Positions 11,701-23,783 of a DNA stretch of 64,000 nucleotides are shown in pieces (position 1 is the stretch's first letter; each line of letters begins with the position of its first letter). Location: the NCBI GenBank assembly GCA_001051155.2, contig JYIP02000008.1, positions 1,922,001-1,986,000 on the forward strand. Direction: 5' to 3'. The translations under genes and the position numbers were made by a program. The notes under the pieces were generated by a model. That model ran no database searches. It saw nothing but the letters and a program-made list of their open reading frames with translations, and had not been told where the DNA came from. The DNA is from Chrysoporthe austroafricana. Its lineage: Eukaryota > Ascomycota > Sordariomycetes > Diaporthales > Cryphonectriaceae.

Positions 11701-14598
11701 AAAAAATAAGATTATATATTCAAAATATCCATAACGAATCCTAAAAGCTATTTTCCAAATATTATCTTTTTTAATTCGGATATAATAATATCTTTTTTTA
11801 AAATCAAATATAGTAAATTAATTTATTCCGATTAAACAATTTCGCATTTTTCTTATTAAGAATAGAAAATAGCGGTTCTTAATTATAATATTATTAAGCT
11901 ATTAATAATTTATATAAAGCTGCAGCTTGCCGTTTTTCTTAAGTATAAATAGGATTGAATATTTTGCAAATAATCGTAATTTTTATATATAGCTTCTTTT
12001 TAAATTTTTATTAATATATTCCTTAAGTGCTTTAAGTTTTGCTTAATCGAGCTTATAAATAGGGTAATTCTATAATTTAAGCTTTTTTTTAATAAAATTT
12101 CGTAATTAAAAAGGCTATATTTTAATAAGCTAGTATTAAATTTTTTTTATTATAGTTTCTTAAACTTATAATACTTTTTTAATACATTTTTGAATTCCGG
12201 TAATAGTTTTTCTTTATTTTCTGAAATTTGGAAGAATAAAAAGTATTATTAAGCGTATTTCGCTTCTTTTGCTTTTTATTATTATTTATAAGGCTTAATT
12301 TCCAATAGTTTTAAATCTTTATTATTTATTAGTTTAAATTTCTTCCCGTAATTTTTCTGTATTTGTTATTTTAGAAGTAATATTTCTTTATAATTCTATA
12401 ATTTATATAGCTTTATAATATTCCGTACCGGGTTATCTTTCTGCTAATCGCTAATTGCTTAAATTTCTAATTCGTTTTTAACCCGTATTTGAAAATTCGA
12501 AATAATTATAACCTTTCCTTATACTTTAATAAATCCTTTTACTTTAAGGATATATTTAAGCTTATTTGAACGCATATTTCTAATGCTATTTTCAATAATT
12601 AAAACTTTCTTTTCGCTATTAATTGCAACCTTTTTAATAAATATAGCTTATTTTTATAAAATCTGGCCAGTAATTCAATCGATTCGAAAATTATGCTTTT
12701 TAAACTAGAATCTTCCTAAAATCAATTCGTATTATGCTATATCTGTAATATTGAAAATAATATTTATTATAAGGCTTTAAATCGAAATAAGTAAGTAATT
12801 AATTTCCATATCGATTATACCGAAATTATATGCAACCGCTTTTCCTTTTATAATATTAAGCTTATAAAGATCTTTCTTTTGCATTCAGAAAATTCGTTTT
12901 TTATTAATAATTTCTAGTAAAATAAAATTTCTTTATGCATTATTATCCAAAAATACGCTATGTTATTGCCCGTTAATATATACGTCCAATATAATATATT
13001 TCTCATTTTCTTTTATAATTGCGTATAAAAACCTTATAATCCTAATCGGCTATTATCTCGTTATAAGCAATCCTTTCCTTTTGGAATATTCTAAGCTTTT
13101 TTCGTTATTTGCTTTGCTAGCCTTTTTGCTTAGCTTTAGCTATATTGCTTTGCTTTTTTAGCTTTTTGCAATTTATATTATTTTTTGGCCTTATCTTGTA
13201 TATGGATAAAGCATGTTATAATATAGCATTATTCCCATATCGTTTTTCCTTAAATGTATTTCTATAGATAATTATTAAGTAATCTAATATAAGCATTATT
13301 ATTTTCAATATACAAGACTTTTCTATATTTTTTTCGGGATTCTATAATAGGTTAAATTAACTAGTTCTATTTCTTAATTAGAAACCAGTTATATTTAATT
13401 TGCTCATTAAAATATATCTAGCAATTATAATAGATATAATATATTTAAGCAAGTTTATAATAATAAAGGTATAAATAACTAATCTTTCCGTTTTCTTAAA
13501 ATCTATATTCGCTATTCTAGAATGGGATGCTTTGGAAAAGTTCTTATAATATAAGCTTATAAATAAAATGCTTAACCTTTATATGCTTGGATATTAAGTT
13601 ATTTTATTTTAATCGTTCTTGCTTTTAATATTATGCGATCGTCTTTTGAATATTTAATTCTTTTTCGAATATAAAAGTTAATAAATTATTAAGCTATCTA
13701 TCCTATAAAAATATTTCTTCGAGCATAGCATTTGATATAAACGTTTTAATCTATTGGGTATTAATTTCTTTTTCTATTATTATTTTTTATTATTATTCAA
13801 AATAATAATTTAAAGAAAACTTTCTCAAATTTATTTCTTTAATATTTAAAGGGTTACTTAAATAATTTAAATTATTACTATTTATAGCTATATTATAAAA
13901 AGGGCTATTTCTTCTTATAGCAAGCTGCTTTTATCTTTTAAGTTTGCATAAGAATTATCTTAAACCTTTTTTTGCCGAAAAATGCAATAAGCAATAATCT
14001 TAATAATAGGCTATCCAGCTTATACTATTATAATTAGAGTCCGTTATTTATTCCGGTAAAATATTATTATTTAGCTAATTGAGTTCTTATTGCTAAGCAA
14101 TATTAATTTATTTTTCCGGAACTAGCTTCCAGTCTTGCTTTTTCTTCTCTTAATAATAATTACGCGCAATATAGCCTTTCTTGCCGCAATTATAGCAAGT
14201 AATTCCCTTACGCTATTCGCATAAAAAAGTATTCAATTCTATAAGTTTAGTATATATTATGCTTAAATAAGCTATGCTATTCCGATTTTTCTGCTAGAAT
14301 TTGCGCTTTTCCGAATTAAATTAATATTTCGGGATATTATTATAATTCTTCTATTATTATTAGCGCTGCTCGTAAAATCGGTTATCGATACGAATTGCTT
14401 TATTAATAAACTTGTTAAATTTTTCGGATTAATCCTTTTTATAAAGCTTATCCTTAATTTCTTCTTTAAACTTTACATAATAAGCGTTTATAAAAGGTTT
14501 ATTTTCGTAATTTATATAAGCAATAATTTGCTAGAATTTAGCTATATAATCCGTAATTAAGCTAGTTTACCGAAATGCTTTTAATTGTTATACTATAA
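8715..14598 (-). mobile_element. Ty3/Gypsy element B, internal region, heavily RIP-mutated
   Basis: On the minus strand, going from high to low coordinates, one can read gag (about 14600-14350), a zinc knuckle (near 14170-14210), RT (about 12150-11600), RNase H, integrase (around 10200-10500, where one 61-codon piece remains open and matches the integrase of element A) and chromodomain (about 9560-9420). AT content is higher than in element A and stops are more frequent, so it is older. The gag end is cut abruptly at 14598, where plus-strand integrase sequence of another copy starts. Confidence 0.78.
9060..9395 (+). pseudogene. Antisense accessory ORF copy in element B
   Basis: Plus-strand translation gives a protein-like stretch with a few TAG stops. 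It is homologous to the ORF at 7492-8013: a coiled-coil N-terminal part, ARAFCRSLSNLKDLERIE, repeated EAEKERCKAE units, then PESPFPESFDLD and DIDW. Its position (opposite strand, just inside the 3' LTR) is the same as in element A. Confidence 0.5.
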
Positions 14599-16286
14599 TA
14601 CGATAATATCTTAATAATAGTTTGCAAATTAAGCAAATATGCATACTTTTTCCTTTATAAAGAAAGTAGCATAGCAGAAAACTTCGTATATATATTCTTC
14701 AGAACGGTTATAGCCAATTATAGCATATTTAAAGAAATTATTTCCGATAAAAATAGGAAGTTCGTATTAAACTTCTGGACTTTATTTATAAAGCTATTCG
14801 GAATATAACAAAAAATATTTATAGCATTCTACTTATAAACAAATAGACAAATAAAACGAACGAATTAAATTATCAAATAATACTTGCAATATTATATAAA
14901 TTATAAATAAGATAATTAAGTCGACTTATTATTACTAGTATAATTCGTATATAATAACGCAAATATAAGTATAATAAAGAAATTATTATTTTACGCATTC
15001 TATAATTATAACCCGATAGCTTATTATAACGAATTACTAGGAATAAATGCAAAAGCGGCAGAAAAACGAATTAAAAGAATTAAGAAGGTTTAAAAAGAAT
15101 TTCAGAAAGAATTAAAATTTATATAAGAAAGAATAACGAAATATGCCAATTCCAGAAAAATTAGAAAACCAATCTTATAAGAAAAAGATAAAGTTTACTT
15201 TATATAATAAAAAGAGCATATCAAAATAATAAAACCCTTTTATTTATTAAATTATAAAAAATTAGGATTATTCAAAATCTTAAAGAAAATTTCAAATATT
15301 AATTTCGAACTTGTATTATTTTATAGAATAAGGATTTACTCAATTTTTTATATTTTATTTCTCGAATTAGTATTAAAATCGGTTAAGACAGATAAAATAA
15401 TACAAATTGATAATAACAAACCGGAATATAAAATCGAATAAATTCTTTAATACCGAAAATAATCAAAAAATAAAGAATACCTAATTAAATAAAAAAGATA
15501 TCGCTCGAATAAAAATAGTTAAGAACCAATTAGCAACCTAAATAACGCATAATAAGTATTTAGAAAATACTAGGAAAAATAATTAACCCGTTAGCTAGCA
15601 GCAAAACCGGAAAAATCCGGAATAATCCTAAACTTTATAATCAAATCGATACTAGTCCAATCGATATCAGGACCTAATTATTACAAAACGGCATCCAAAT
15701 CGAAGCTTTTAGGAAAAGGACTTTCCGGAATTAAAGCTTCCAAAGCATAATACTTAGCCTCGGCCTTGCAATATTCTTTTTCGGCCTTTTCTGCCTTTAC
15801 CCGTTCCAATTCCTCGATAGTATTCAAATTTTGGCATACTGCGCAAGCTATTTTCTCGGCTTATAAGCGGCGTTATTTCCGTAACCGAAAGACTTTTGCG
15901 TTAGCAAGTATCGTTTCTTTTTCCGTAATATCCAATTCCGCCTTAACTTGAGAATACTATTTTACAATCCGCTATATCTGAATAGGTATAAGGCCCGCTA
16001 TATTGCAATTACCCCGCTTATTGCGAATGCATTCGGTATAATGCAAGGAATCCTTTTCCGAAATATAACAGAAAAGATTGTAATCCAAATAAGAAGAATA
16101 CGCAAGCATTTCGAAATAACAGGAAAAAACAGTAAGCCAGAAAGTATTACTCTAATCGGTTTTCTTATAAAAACGTTTCTCAATTTTGCAAAATATCCTA
16201 ATTAAGATAAAAAGATAGGAAGAAAGGGATTAATAAAAGACTTTATAGAAAATTATTAAGAATAATAATTAATAGAAAAAGGATAA
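14599..16286 (+). mobile_element. Truncated Gypsy element C (integrase to 3' end)
   Basis: The plus strand reads from the middle of an integrase (14605-15200; similar to 6309-6494) through a chromodomain relic (15420-15560) into a 3' non-coding region with an antisense ORF and a purine tract (AGAAAAAGG near 16274), followed directly by an LTR at 16287. The 5' two thirds are missing, so this is a rearranged or recombined fragment and not a simple insertion. Confidence 0.72.
15640..16110 (-). pseudogene. Antisense accessory ORF copy in element C
   Basis: The minus strand shows the same order of motifs as 7492-8013: SEKDSLHY, RNKRGNC, then CAVCQNLNTIEELERVKAEK and PESPFPKSFDLD...DIDW, with several stops. 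It is the third copy of this accessory ORF. Confidence 0.5.
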
Positions 16287-16715
16287 TATTATAACCCAAT
16301 ATAGAACGACCCGCCAATATAAGGAAAACAAACTAGCCGATTCGCTTGTATAATAACCCTATTAAGGGGTAATTATAAGGATTATATAATCCAGAATTAA
16401 GGATTGGACCGATAGGATCGCTATCGGTCCTAATAATCCTATATGGACCGACAGTATCGATAGCGGTCCTACCGGTCTAGCTTGAAAAGCTAAATATATA
16501 AGAATAGGATATTTACCAGATAGATTGCTATAGCTTTTCAGTCGTAAATTTAAGTATCAATTGGACTTTACTATTAATAGCTACTTAAAGCTTATAAACC
16601 TTGCGATACCTAGCGATTTCGCTTCCAAGACTTAAGGCTATACTTAATACTATTTTTGCTAGCATAAACCTTTCGACTCTATAGCTATCTCCGTATTGCT
16701 GCAGCGTTTATAATA
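16287..16715 (+). repeat. 3' LTR of element C
   Basis: 429 bp starting TATTATAACCC and ending TTTATAATA. It shares with the element A LTR the blocks GGACCGATAGGA, AGCTTTTCAGT and AGCATAAACCTTT in the same order, but the middle part differs. It is a related LTR subfamily. Confidence 0.72.
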
Positions 16716-19700
16716 ATTAAGTATTTTGCAAGTAATTGCAATAGTCGTATATAGCTTCTTTTCAGGTTTTTATTAATATATTCCTTAAATGCTTTAAGTT
16801 TTGCTTTGTCAAGCTTGTAAATAAGATAGAACTTTAGCTAAATTCTTTCTTTCAATAGAATTTCGTAATTATAAAAGCTATATTCTAATAAGCCGGTATT
16901 AAACTTCTCTTGCTATAGTTTTCTAAACTTATAGTATTCTTGTAATATGTTTTTAAGTTTCGGTAATAATCTTTTTTCGTTTTCTGCAATTTGGAAGAAT
17001 AAAAGGTACTTTTGAGCGTATTTCGTTTCTTTTTCTTTTCATTTCTACTTATAGAACTTAATTTCCGGCAGTTTCGAATATTTGCTATTTATTGGCCCGA
17101 ACCTTCTTTTATAATCTTTCTATATTTGCCGTATTGGGAACTGTATTTCTTTATAATTCTATAATCTATAAGGTTTCATAATGCTTTGCGCTATATCAGT
17201 TTGCTGCTAATTGTTAATCGCTTGAAAATCTGATTCGTCCTTAATTTATAGCGGTAAGTTTGAAATATCCGTAACCTTTCTTTATATTCCGGCAAGTTCT
17301 TCCGCTTTAAGAGTATATTTAAACTTATTTAAGCATATATTCTTAATGCTATTTTCAGTAATTAAGTCTTTCTTTATTCCGTTAATTGCAACCATTTCAG
17401 TAAGTTGGGCTTATTTTTATAAAATTTAATTAATAATCCAATCGATTCGAGAATTATATTCTTTAAGCTAAAATATTCCTAAAATTAACTCGTATTATAT
17501 TATATTTATAATATCGAAAGTAATATCCGTTATAAGGCTTTGAATTAAAATAAATAAGTAATTAGTTTCTATATCGATTATATTAAAGTTATATATAGCC
17601 GCTTTTCTTTTTATAATATTAAATTTATAAAAGTCCTTTTTTTACGTCCAGAGAATCTATTCCTTATTAATAATTTTTGGCAAGATAAAATTTCTTTATA
17701 CGCCGCTATTTAATAGCGCGCCGTATCGTTACCCGTTAATATATGCGTTTAATATAATATATTTCTTGTTTTTATTAATGGTAGCGCATAAAGACCTTAT
17801 AGTCCTGATTGGCTATTATTTTATTATAGATAATCCTTCCTTTTTAGGGTATTTTAGGCTTATCTTGCTATTTGCTTTACTAGTCTTCTTGCTTAGCTTT
17901 AGCCGTATTGCTTCGCTTTTTCGGCTTTCTGCAATCTATTTTATTCTCTAGCCTTATCTTATATATAAATAGAATATATTGCGATATAGCATTATTCCTA
18001 TATCATTTTTCCTTAAATGCGTTTTTACGGATAATTATTAAATAGCCCGATATAAGCATTATTATCCTTAACGTATAAGACCTTTCTATATTTATCCTGG
18101 GATTCTATAATGGGTTGGATTAATTAGTCCTATTCCTTAATTGGAAACCAATCGTATTTAACTTTCTCGCTAAAATGCGTTTGGCAGTTATAATAAACGT
18201 AATATATTCAAGTAAGTTCGTAATAATAAGGGTATAAGTAACTAATCTTTCTATTTTTTTAAGGTTTGTATTTACTATTCTGGAATAGAATGCTTTGGAA
18301 GAATTCTTATAGTATAAGCCTATAAACAAGATATTCGATTTTTATATGCTTAATTATTTAGTTATTATATTTTGGTTATTTTTATTTTATATGCTAAGTA
18401 ACCGTTTTTTCTATTTTTGTAATGAGTTCTCTTTCGAATGCGAGAGTTAATAAGTTATCTGGCTGCTTATCCTGTAATATCGATTCTTCGAGCATAGCAT
18501 TTGGCGTAAAAGTGCTTATTTATTGAGTACTGAATTCCTTTTCTATTATTGTTTTCTATTATCGTTTGAAATAATAATCTAAGGGGAACTTTCTTAAGTT
18601 TACTTTCTTAGCGCTTAATGAGTTATTTAAATAGTCCGAATTGCTGCTATTTATAGCTATATTATAAAGAAGGCTTTTTTTTCTTATAGCGAATTGCTTT
18701 TATCCTTTAAGTTTGAATAAGAACTATCCTGAACCTTTTTTTGCTAAGAGGTATAATAAATAATAATTCTAATAGCAAGCCGTCCAGCTTATGCTATCGT
18801 AATTAGAATCTGCTACTTATTCCGATAGGATATTATTATTTAGCTAATTAAGCTCTTGCTGCTAAGCAATACTAATTTATCTTTCTAAGATTAATTTCCA
18901 TTCTCGTTTCTTCTTTTCCTAATAGCAATTGCATACGATATAGCCTTTCTTGCCGCAATTGTAATAAATAATCCTTTTACGCTACTTTCGTATAAAAGTA
19001 TTTATTTTTATAAGTTTAGTATGCATTATGCTTGAATAGGCCTTATTATTTCGGTTTTTCTGCTAGAATTTGCGCTTTCTAGAATTGAATTAATATTTCG
19101 GGATATTGCTATAATTCTTCTATTATTATTGCTAGCATTCGTAAAATCGGTTATCGATACGAACCGCTTTGCTAATAAATTTACTGAATTTTTCAAGCCG
19201 ATTTTCTTTATGAAATTCGTCCTTGATTTCTTTTTTGAATCCTGTATAATAAGTATTTATAAATAGCTTATTTTCGTAATCGAAATAAGCGATAATTTAT
19301 CGGAATTTAGCTATATAATTCGCAGCCGAGCCAGTTTATCGGAATGCCTTTAACTATTATATTGCAATACGTTATTCGTCCAGATCTTTAAAAGTTTTAG
19401 TAAAGGCTATTTCAAAATTAGCATAGCGCTAAAAGATATGCTTAGTATTCTCGGAATGAAAGTTTTTACTATTATTCCGATAATTGTGAAAGGTCGGTTC
19501 TTATTACTGGAAAGCAATCCTTTTAAGACGACTTCCTGCGAAGTCAATTTTATTATAAATAGTCCTGAACTGAGTATTATAATATTTAAAATAGGCTTTA
19601 AGTTAAATTAAAAAGGCTTAAAAGTCTTTTCGAATACTTTTATAAGGGCTAAGCTTATCGAGCTTAAAAGCTTTAGCTTGCTAAAAGGCATTAAAGCAGA

Positions 19701-19898
19701 AAATTTCGTTCTTAACTTTTTCGAATTGCTAATACAAAGTAATATTCTGCTATTAGAGCTATTCGTTAATAAGAATAACCGGGATTTCTTCTTAAAAAGC
19801 CTAATTGCTAAAAGAAAACGGGATCTGAAGCGCTATTATATTTCAAGTATTGCTTAAAGGGTATATATTAAACCGTTCTTGAATAAGAATTGTAAAAA
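16716..19898 (-). mobile_element. Gypsy element D, RT-to-gag part, RIP-mutated
   Basis: The minus strand reads gag (about 19880-19330), a zinc knuckle (near 18950) and a protease/RT start (17000-16716), parallel to 14600-12000 of element B. It begins abruptly inside RT at 16716, right after the LTR of element C. Its gag end adjoins the LTR at 19899, which serves as the 5' LTR of this copy. Confidence 0.72.
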
Positions 19899-20419
19899 TA
19901 TTATAAATATTATAGCAAATCCTAAAATATATTATAAGGTTAAAAGGTTTATATTAATAAAAGCGGTATTAAGTATAGCTTTGAATATTGAAATACGGTT
20001 GAATAGGATAATGCAATATTTATAAACCTTAAGCGGCTATTATTTAAGTAATATTTAGGGTCCAAATAATACTTAGATTTACGACTGAAAAGCTATGGGA
20101 ATTTATCTAGTAAATGTCTTGTCCTTATATATCCAGCTCTTTAATTTAGATAGCCTGGATAGCTTAGCTATCCTTCAGGATAGCTTGGATAGCTTGGATA
20201 GCTTAGCTATCCTTCAGGATAGCTTGGATAGCTTGGATAGCTTAGCTATCCTTCAGGATAGCTTGGATAGCTTAGCTATCCTCGCTGTCCTAACCCTAAC
20301 CCTTGCTTATATAAGCATTCGCTAGTTCTGCGGTCAAACCTGGGAGCGCGGTACTGATCGGGTGGTCCTTTCATGCAGCCCCGAGCCCATAACCTAGCCC
20401 TGTATGCTAGTTTATAACA
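19899..20419 (-). repeat. 5' LTR of element D with an expanded internal tandem repeat
   Basis: The segment starts TATTATAAA and ends TTATAACA, the inverted TGTTATGA termini. It is similar to 763-1116 across its first 350 bp. It is longer because of an internal tandem array at 20140-20285. The CTAACCCTAACCC stretch at 20289 is part of this LTR, not a telomere. Confidence 0.68.
20140..20285. repeat. Tandem array of about 39 bp units containing GATAGC/GCTATC palindromes
   Basis: About three units built from GATAGCTTG repeats followed by GATAGCTTAGCTATC and CTTCAG. Each unit contains a perfect inverted repeat (GATAGC-TTA-GCTATC) that could form a hairpin. The related LTR at 763-1116 has one copy only (around 1015-1045), so the array expanded in this copy. 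Confidence 0.75.
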
Positions 20420-21126
20420 AATAGCAATCTAGCAATATTTGAAATTCTCAATAATTCTAAAGCGAAAGCCGCTAATAGCAGCTAGCAAAAGTATAATATA
20501 AAAAGATAATTAAGCATAAAATATATATAATATATCTTAAACGCATTTTTATAAAATTCATAATAATAAAAGAATATTTTCAGCTATTATTTCTTTTTTC
20601 TCGAATATTTAATTTTATATAAAGCTTATTCTATTTATTTTAATTCCAATCTATTAAATAAAATGCAAATTCAATTAGCTTTATGCAAATTGAAAGCGAA
20701 TTGCCTTTATAAAGAAAAATTAATTCAAATTAGCTTATAAATAAAGCTAATATTTTATTTCGAAAACAAACCCTTTTTAAAATATAAATCTTATTGCGCT
20801 ATATTAGCAAGTTCTTCTTATTTTTTCCGGGCAAAAATTATACTATTGAAATAAGAAATAAGATAATATTAAATACCGAATAATATATAAGCATTCTTAA
20901 TAATATGCTTTACTTTTTTCTTTCCCGGCCTTAAAGAGAAACCCGTTATTTCATTCGATAAATCCTATATATTTCCAAAAATATTTGATAAAAGCGAATA
21001 GCCCGTTATCGCTTTATCTCTAAGTTATAAAGGTTATGCCAAATCTGATTAGAGTCGATACCCTTTACCGGTAACCAAAATCTATCCAGGCTTAGTAGAA
21101 TATACCAGATTTTCAAGATTCGCAAT
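20420..21126. other. End of the AT-rich block
   Basis: 20420-21000 is AT-rich without readable genes. Composition changes to normal gene-region levels near 21,000-21,100. No feature is recognised. Confidence 0.5.
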
Positions 21127-21267
21127 TCACTCGTGCCAGGTATTACTCAAGGCCTTGCATTCCTGCATGACTTTGTCGTATCTATGCAGCTCAGTCAGAT
21201 CCTTTACCGCTTTGGGCTCCAGCAGCATTACCTGGATCTCGTCCGTATCAATATCAAAGAAAGCCAT
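21127..21267 (-). CDS. Small hypothetical protein (46 aa) or gene remnant
   Basis: A complete ATG-to-TGA frame with host-like composition just outside the AT-rich block. It encodes an acidic peptide starting MAFFDIDTDEIQVMLLEPKA. No domain is recognised. It could be the last survivor of a gene cut by the neighbouring transposons, or chance. Confidence 0.25.
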   Translation of the reverse strand: MAFFDIDTDEIQVMLLEPKAVKDLTELHRYDKVMQECKALSNTWHE

Positions 21268-21536
21268 CGTTACTAGGTATATCTTAGACTAACAAAGAGT
21301 CAAGCTAATTCGTACTTATAAACAATTTATATCAAAAGCGAAGCATTTCATGAGCTCTTATCTGCCCAAACTCGAAATATTATCCAATAAAGAATTCATC
21401 ATTAGCCAATACCCCAACTTTCAGCAAATTACTTTCATTCAAATACACATTCGCCTAATCCTCGCAGTCGGCTTGTTCAGTAACAAAACAAGAATACCAA
21501 TGCAGACGAATGTTTGATCTCCTTGTACACCTACAC

Positions 21537-22965
21537 CTATTCATAATCGACTATGTCTAATCGGAGCACAAATGCGCTAATAACCAGTGAAAACAACCCA
21601 GCAGCAACAAGACCAGCTGCTGTGAAGAATACCGCTTCATGACCAAGCCAGATTTGCAGTGATCCTAGAAGTAAGATTGACAACAGTCCACCCAATATCT
21701 CCATGATCGTGAGGCTTGCCACAGCGGCTACTCTGTCTTGAGCGAGCCCCACCCCATAGCTTTTGATGAAGCTCGGTGCCGCTATTCCAAATGCCAATAT
21801 TGCAACAAGAGGGAAAATCTGCCAGCTTTTGGTCAAAAATGGTATCAGTGGTAGGGCTACTGCTTGTGATGACATGGCCAGCACTGCACAGATGAAATCC
21901 TGCAGTGTGGATGATGCCTCCTCTCTAGCACTTGCCCCACTGGTGCTGGTCACCTTTTTCACCCGTGGTGGCAGCACATGAAAAAAGACGAGGAGGGCGA
22001 TGGCTGGTACACTGGCCGCAATCGAGATTATCCAACCATTTTCCCTGCCAGTGAAAGCATATTCAACTGTCGTGTATGCCATCAGGGCGGGAAATAAATA
22101 CGCTTGCGTGGTGTTATATAGAAATGAGGCTACACCTGGTAGGATCACCCGACGATCCCGGAACAGATTCACCAGCGGTTGGTGAGACGAGAAGTAGGAG
22201 CTCTGCACTGGCACTCGGGCTGTAGCTGTACTCTGCTGCGGTTTTGAGCGAAGGACAGGGACGACAAGTCCCAGATATATCGCAGACACAGCAAAGAGAC
22301 TCAAGGCGAATATGAAGCTCCAGAAGAAGCTGGGCAGCAATCCGGCCAGTGTCGGGCTCAATGCCATTCCAGCTAGGAACAAGGCCAGAGACGTTCCCAT
22401 AAGACGCGAGATCCGTTTGGTGTCCTGCGAGGACGATACAAAGATCGCGTTCAGGTTGTAGTGCAGTAAGTTGTCCGTGGCGAGACCCTCAAACAGGCGG
22501 CTTATGAACGCAATAGGCATGCTCTTGTAGATCACTAGAAGCTATTTTAGGCTCAATACGAGGCAATCTTGGTGGACAAAGCGTACCAGCGATACAAAGT
22601 ACGCAGACGCTCGCAGCGCGTGCCAGTATCCATGAGAACAGTCCAGCCTTGAGATTCCACCGGACCGCAGTCTGCAGCGGACCCAATGCAAGCACTCCAC
22701 AAAAGTTTGCGATCCCTGTCGCAATGGCAACGGCCCTGAAGTAGGCCTGCTGTTCGGCCTTTGTATCACAGTGCTCCGGATCTGCGCAGATGATAAATGC
22801 GTACGCGAAAACGGTTGTGGCGGCGGTGGCGGCCATTGATAGGGAAAGGAGCAGTGAAAGTGGGAGAACAAGTTTTGTATGAACTTCAGGTGCTTCTTGA
22901 TGATTGTTTGACTGCTCGGGCTGGAGGAGACTTGTCGTCTCTTCGCTAGCTGCTGTGCCATCCAT
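21537..22965 (-). CDS. MFS transporter (458 aa)
   Basis: A membrane transporter of the major facilitator superfamily, probably exporting the cluster product or an intermediate. Exon 1 is 22587-22965 and exon 2 is 21537-22534. The 52-bp intron (22535-22586; GTACGC...TTCTAG) is needed to join the two frames and gives exactly 459 codons. About 11-12 hydrophobic segments are visible, starting near residue 30. The N-terminus is a soluble tail rich in Q/E. The stretch HYNLNAIFVSSSQDTKRI after the third helix resembles fungal MFS pumps found in toxin and drug-resistance loci. It is transcribed away from the damaged P450 and is unrelated in family to the DHA2-type pump at 48014. Specific substrate unknown. 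Confidence 0.8.
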
Positions 22966-23040
22966 TGCCTACGTCCCAAAGAGTGAGAGTGTGAAGCACT
23001 AGGATTAATTTTAAACTCAGATATCAGGTTCATGAAATCG

Positions 23041-23115
23041 CATTTTGTAAAACTTGGTTTTTGGCCATTTTGTAAAACTTGGTTTTTGGCCATTTTGTAA
23101 AACTTGGTTTTTAGC
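23041..23115. repeat. Three direct repeats of 25 bp upstream of the MFS gene
   Basis: Three head-to-tail copies (23041-23065, 23066-23090, 23091-23115), the last with one G-to-A change. Each contains TTTTGTAAAACTTGG. They lie about 75-150 bp upstream of the MFS start codon, so they may be in its promoter. Confidence 0.85.
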
Positions 23116-23783
23116 CACTTGGCTTGTCAGTCATCTCCAGTTGGCATTCATAGTGAGGTCAATATCGGCCATAAGGGCGACATGTCGGCGGCTGCACCAG
23201 GTTCGGGTCCCGGCTTCCCGGTCTCCGTAAGCATGCCGTACGGGCTATACTAGCGGTTTGAATTGGTGATCTGATAAAGTTGTTCATTCTCTCTGATTGG
23301 CAGTTATAGCATGTCGGGCTCTTTAGTATAGTCAACTTCATAATGGTAGAGACTAGGGAACATGAAAAATCAGCAAGGGTGCCGGGAGAGTTGATAGTAG
23401 GCGACCTGGTGTACGACGGTCGGGTGATTTTGTATATTCTCAAAGGTAAGGAGAACATTATTCTACAACCCCGCAGTAGCTTCAAAAAGGGCTAATAGGC
23501 CTCCTCTAACCCCCTGTCAGCGGACCAAACGAACTACATCAACTACGTCAAACCGATTATTTTGGCCGAAGAGCTTGGCCTTCCCTACGTCTTGTCCCCT
23601 CAGTATTCGTTGTCCTTCATCCATCCTTCTCGCCCATTTTTGCTCATTCCCGGCGCCACCCTCCCTTCGCTTTTCTTTTTCCTTTTTCCCGAGATAAGAA
23701 CGACATGACAAGTGAGAAAGGGCTTCGTGTCTGATTCTAAAGTTATAGAAATAGACTACCGATTTAAAATGTAAAGAAAAGTC
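23116..23783. other. Intergenic region between the MFS gene and the P450 relic
   Basis: No convincing gene. A 50-codon plus-strand frame (23343-23495) and a CT-rich stretch (23640-23695) are present, but neither shows a recognised domain or motif. Confidence 0.4.

Noticed and set aside
23343..23495. 50-codon plus-strand frame between the MFS and P450 genes
   Set aside because: No domain, no splice partners and no conservation evidence.
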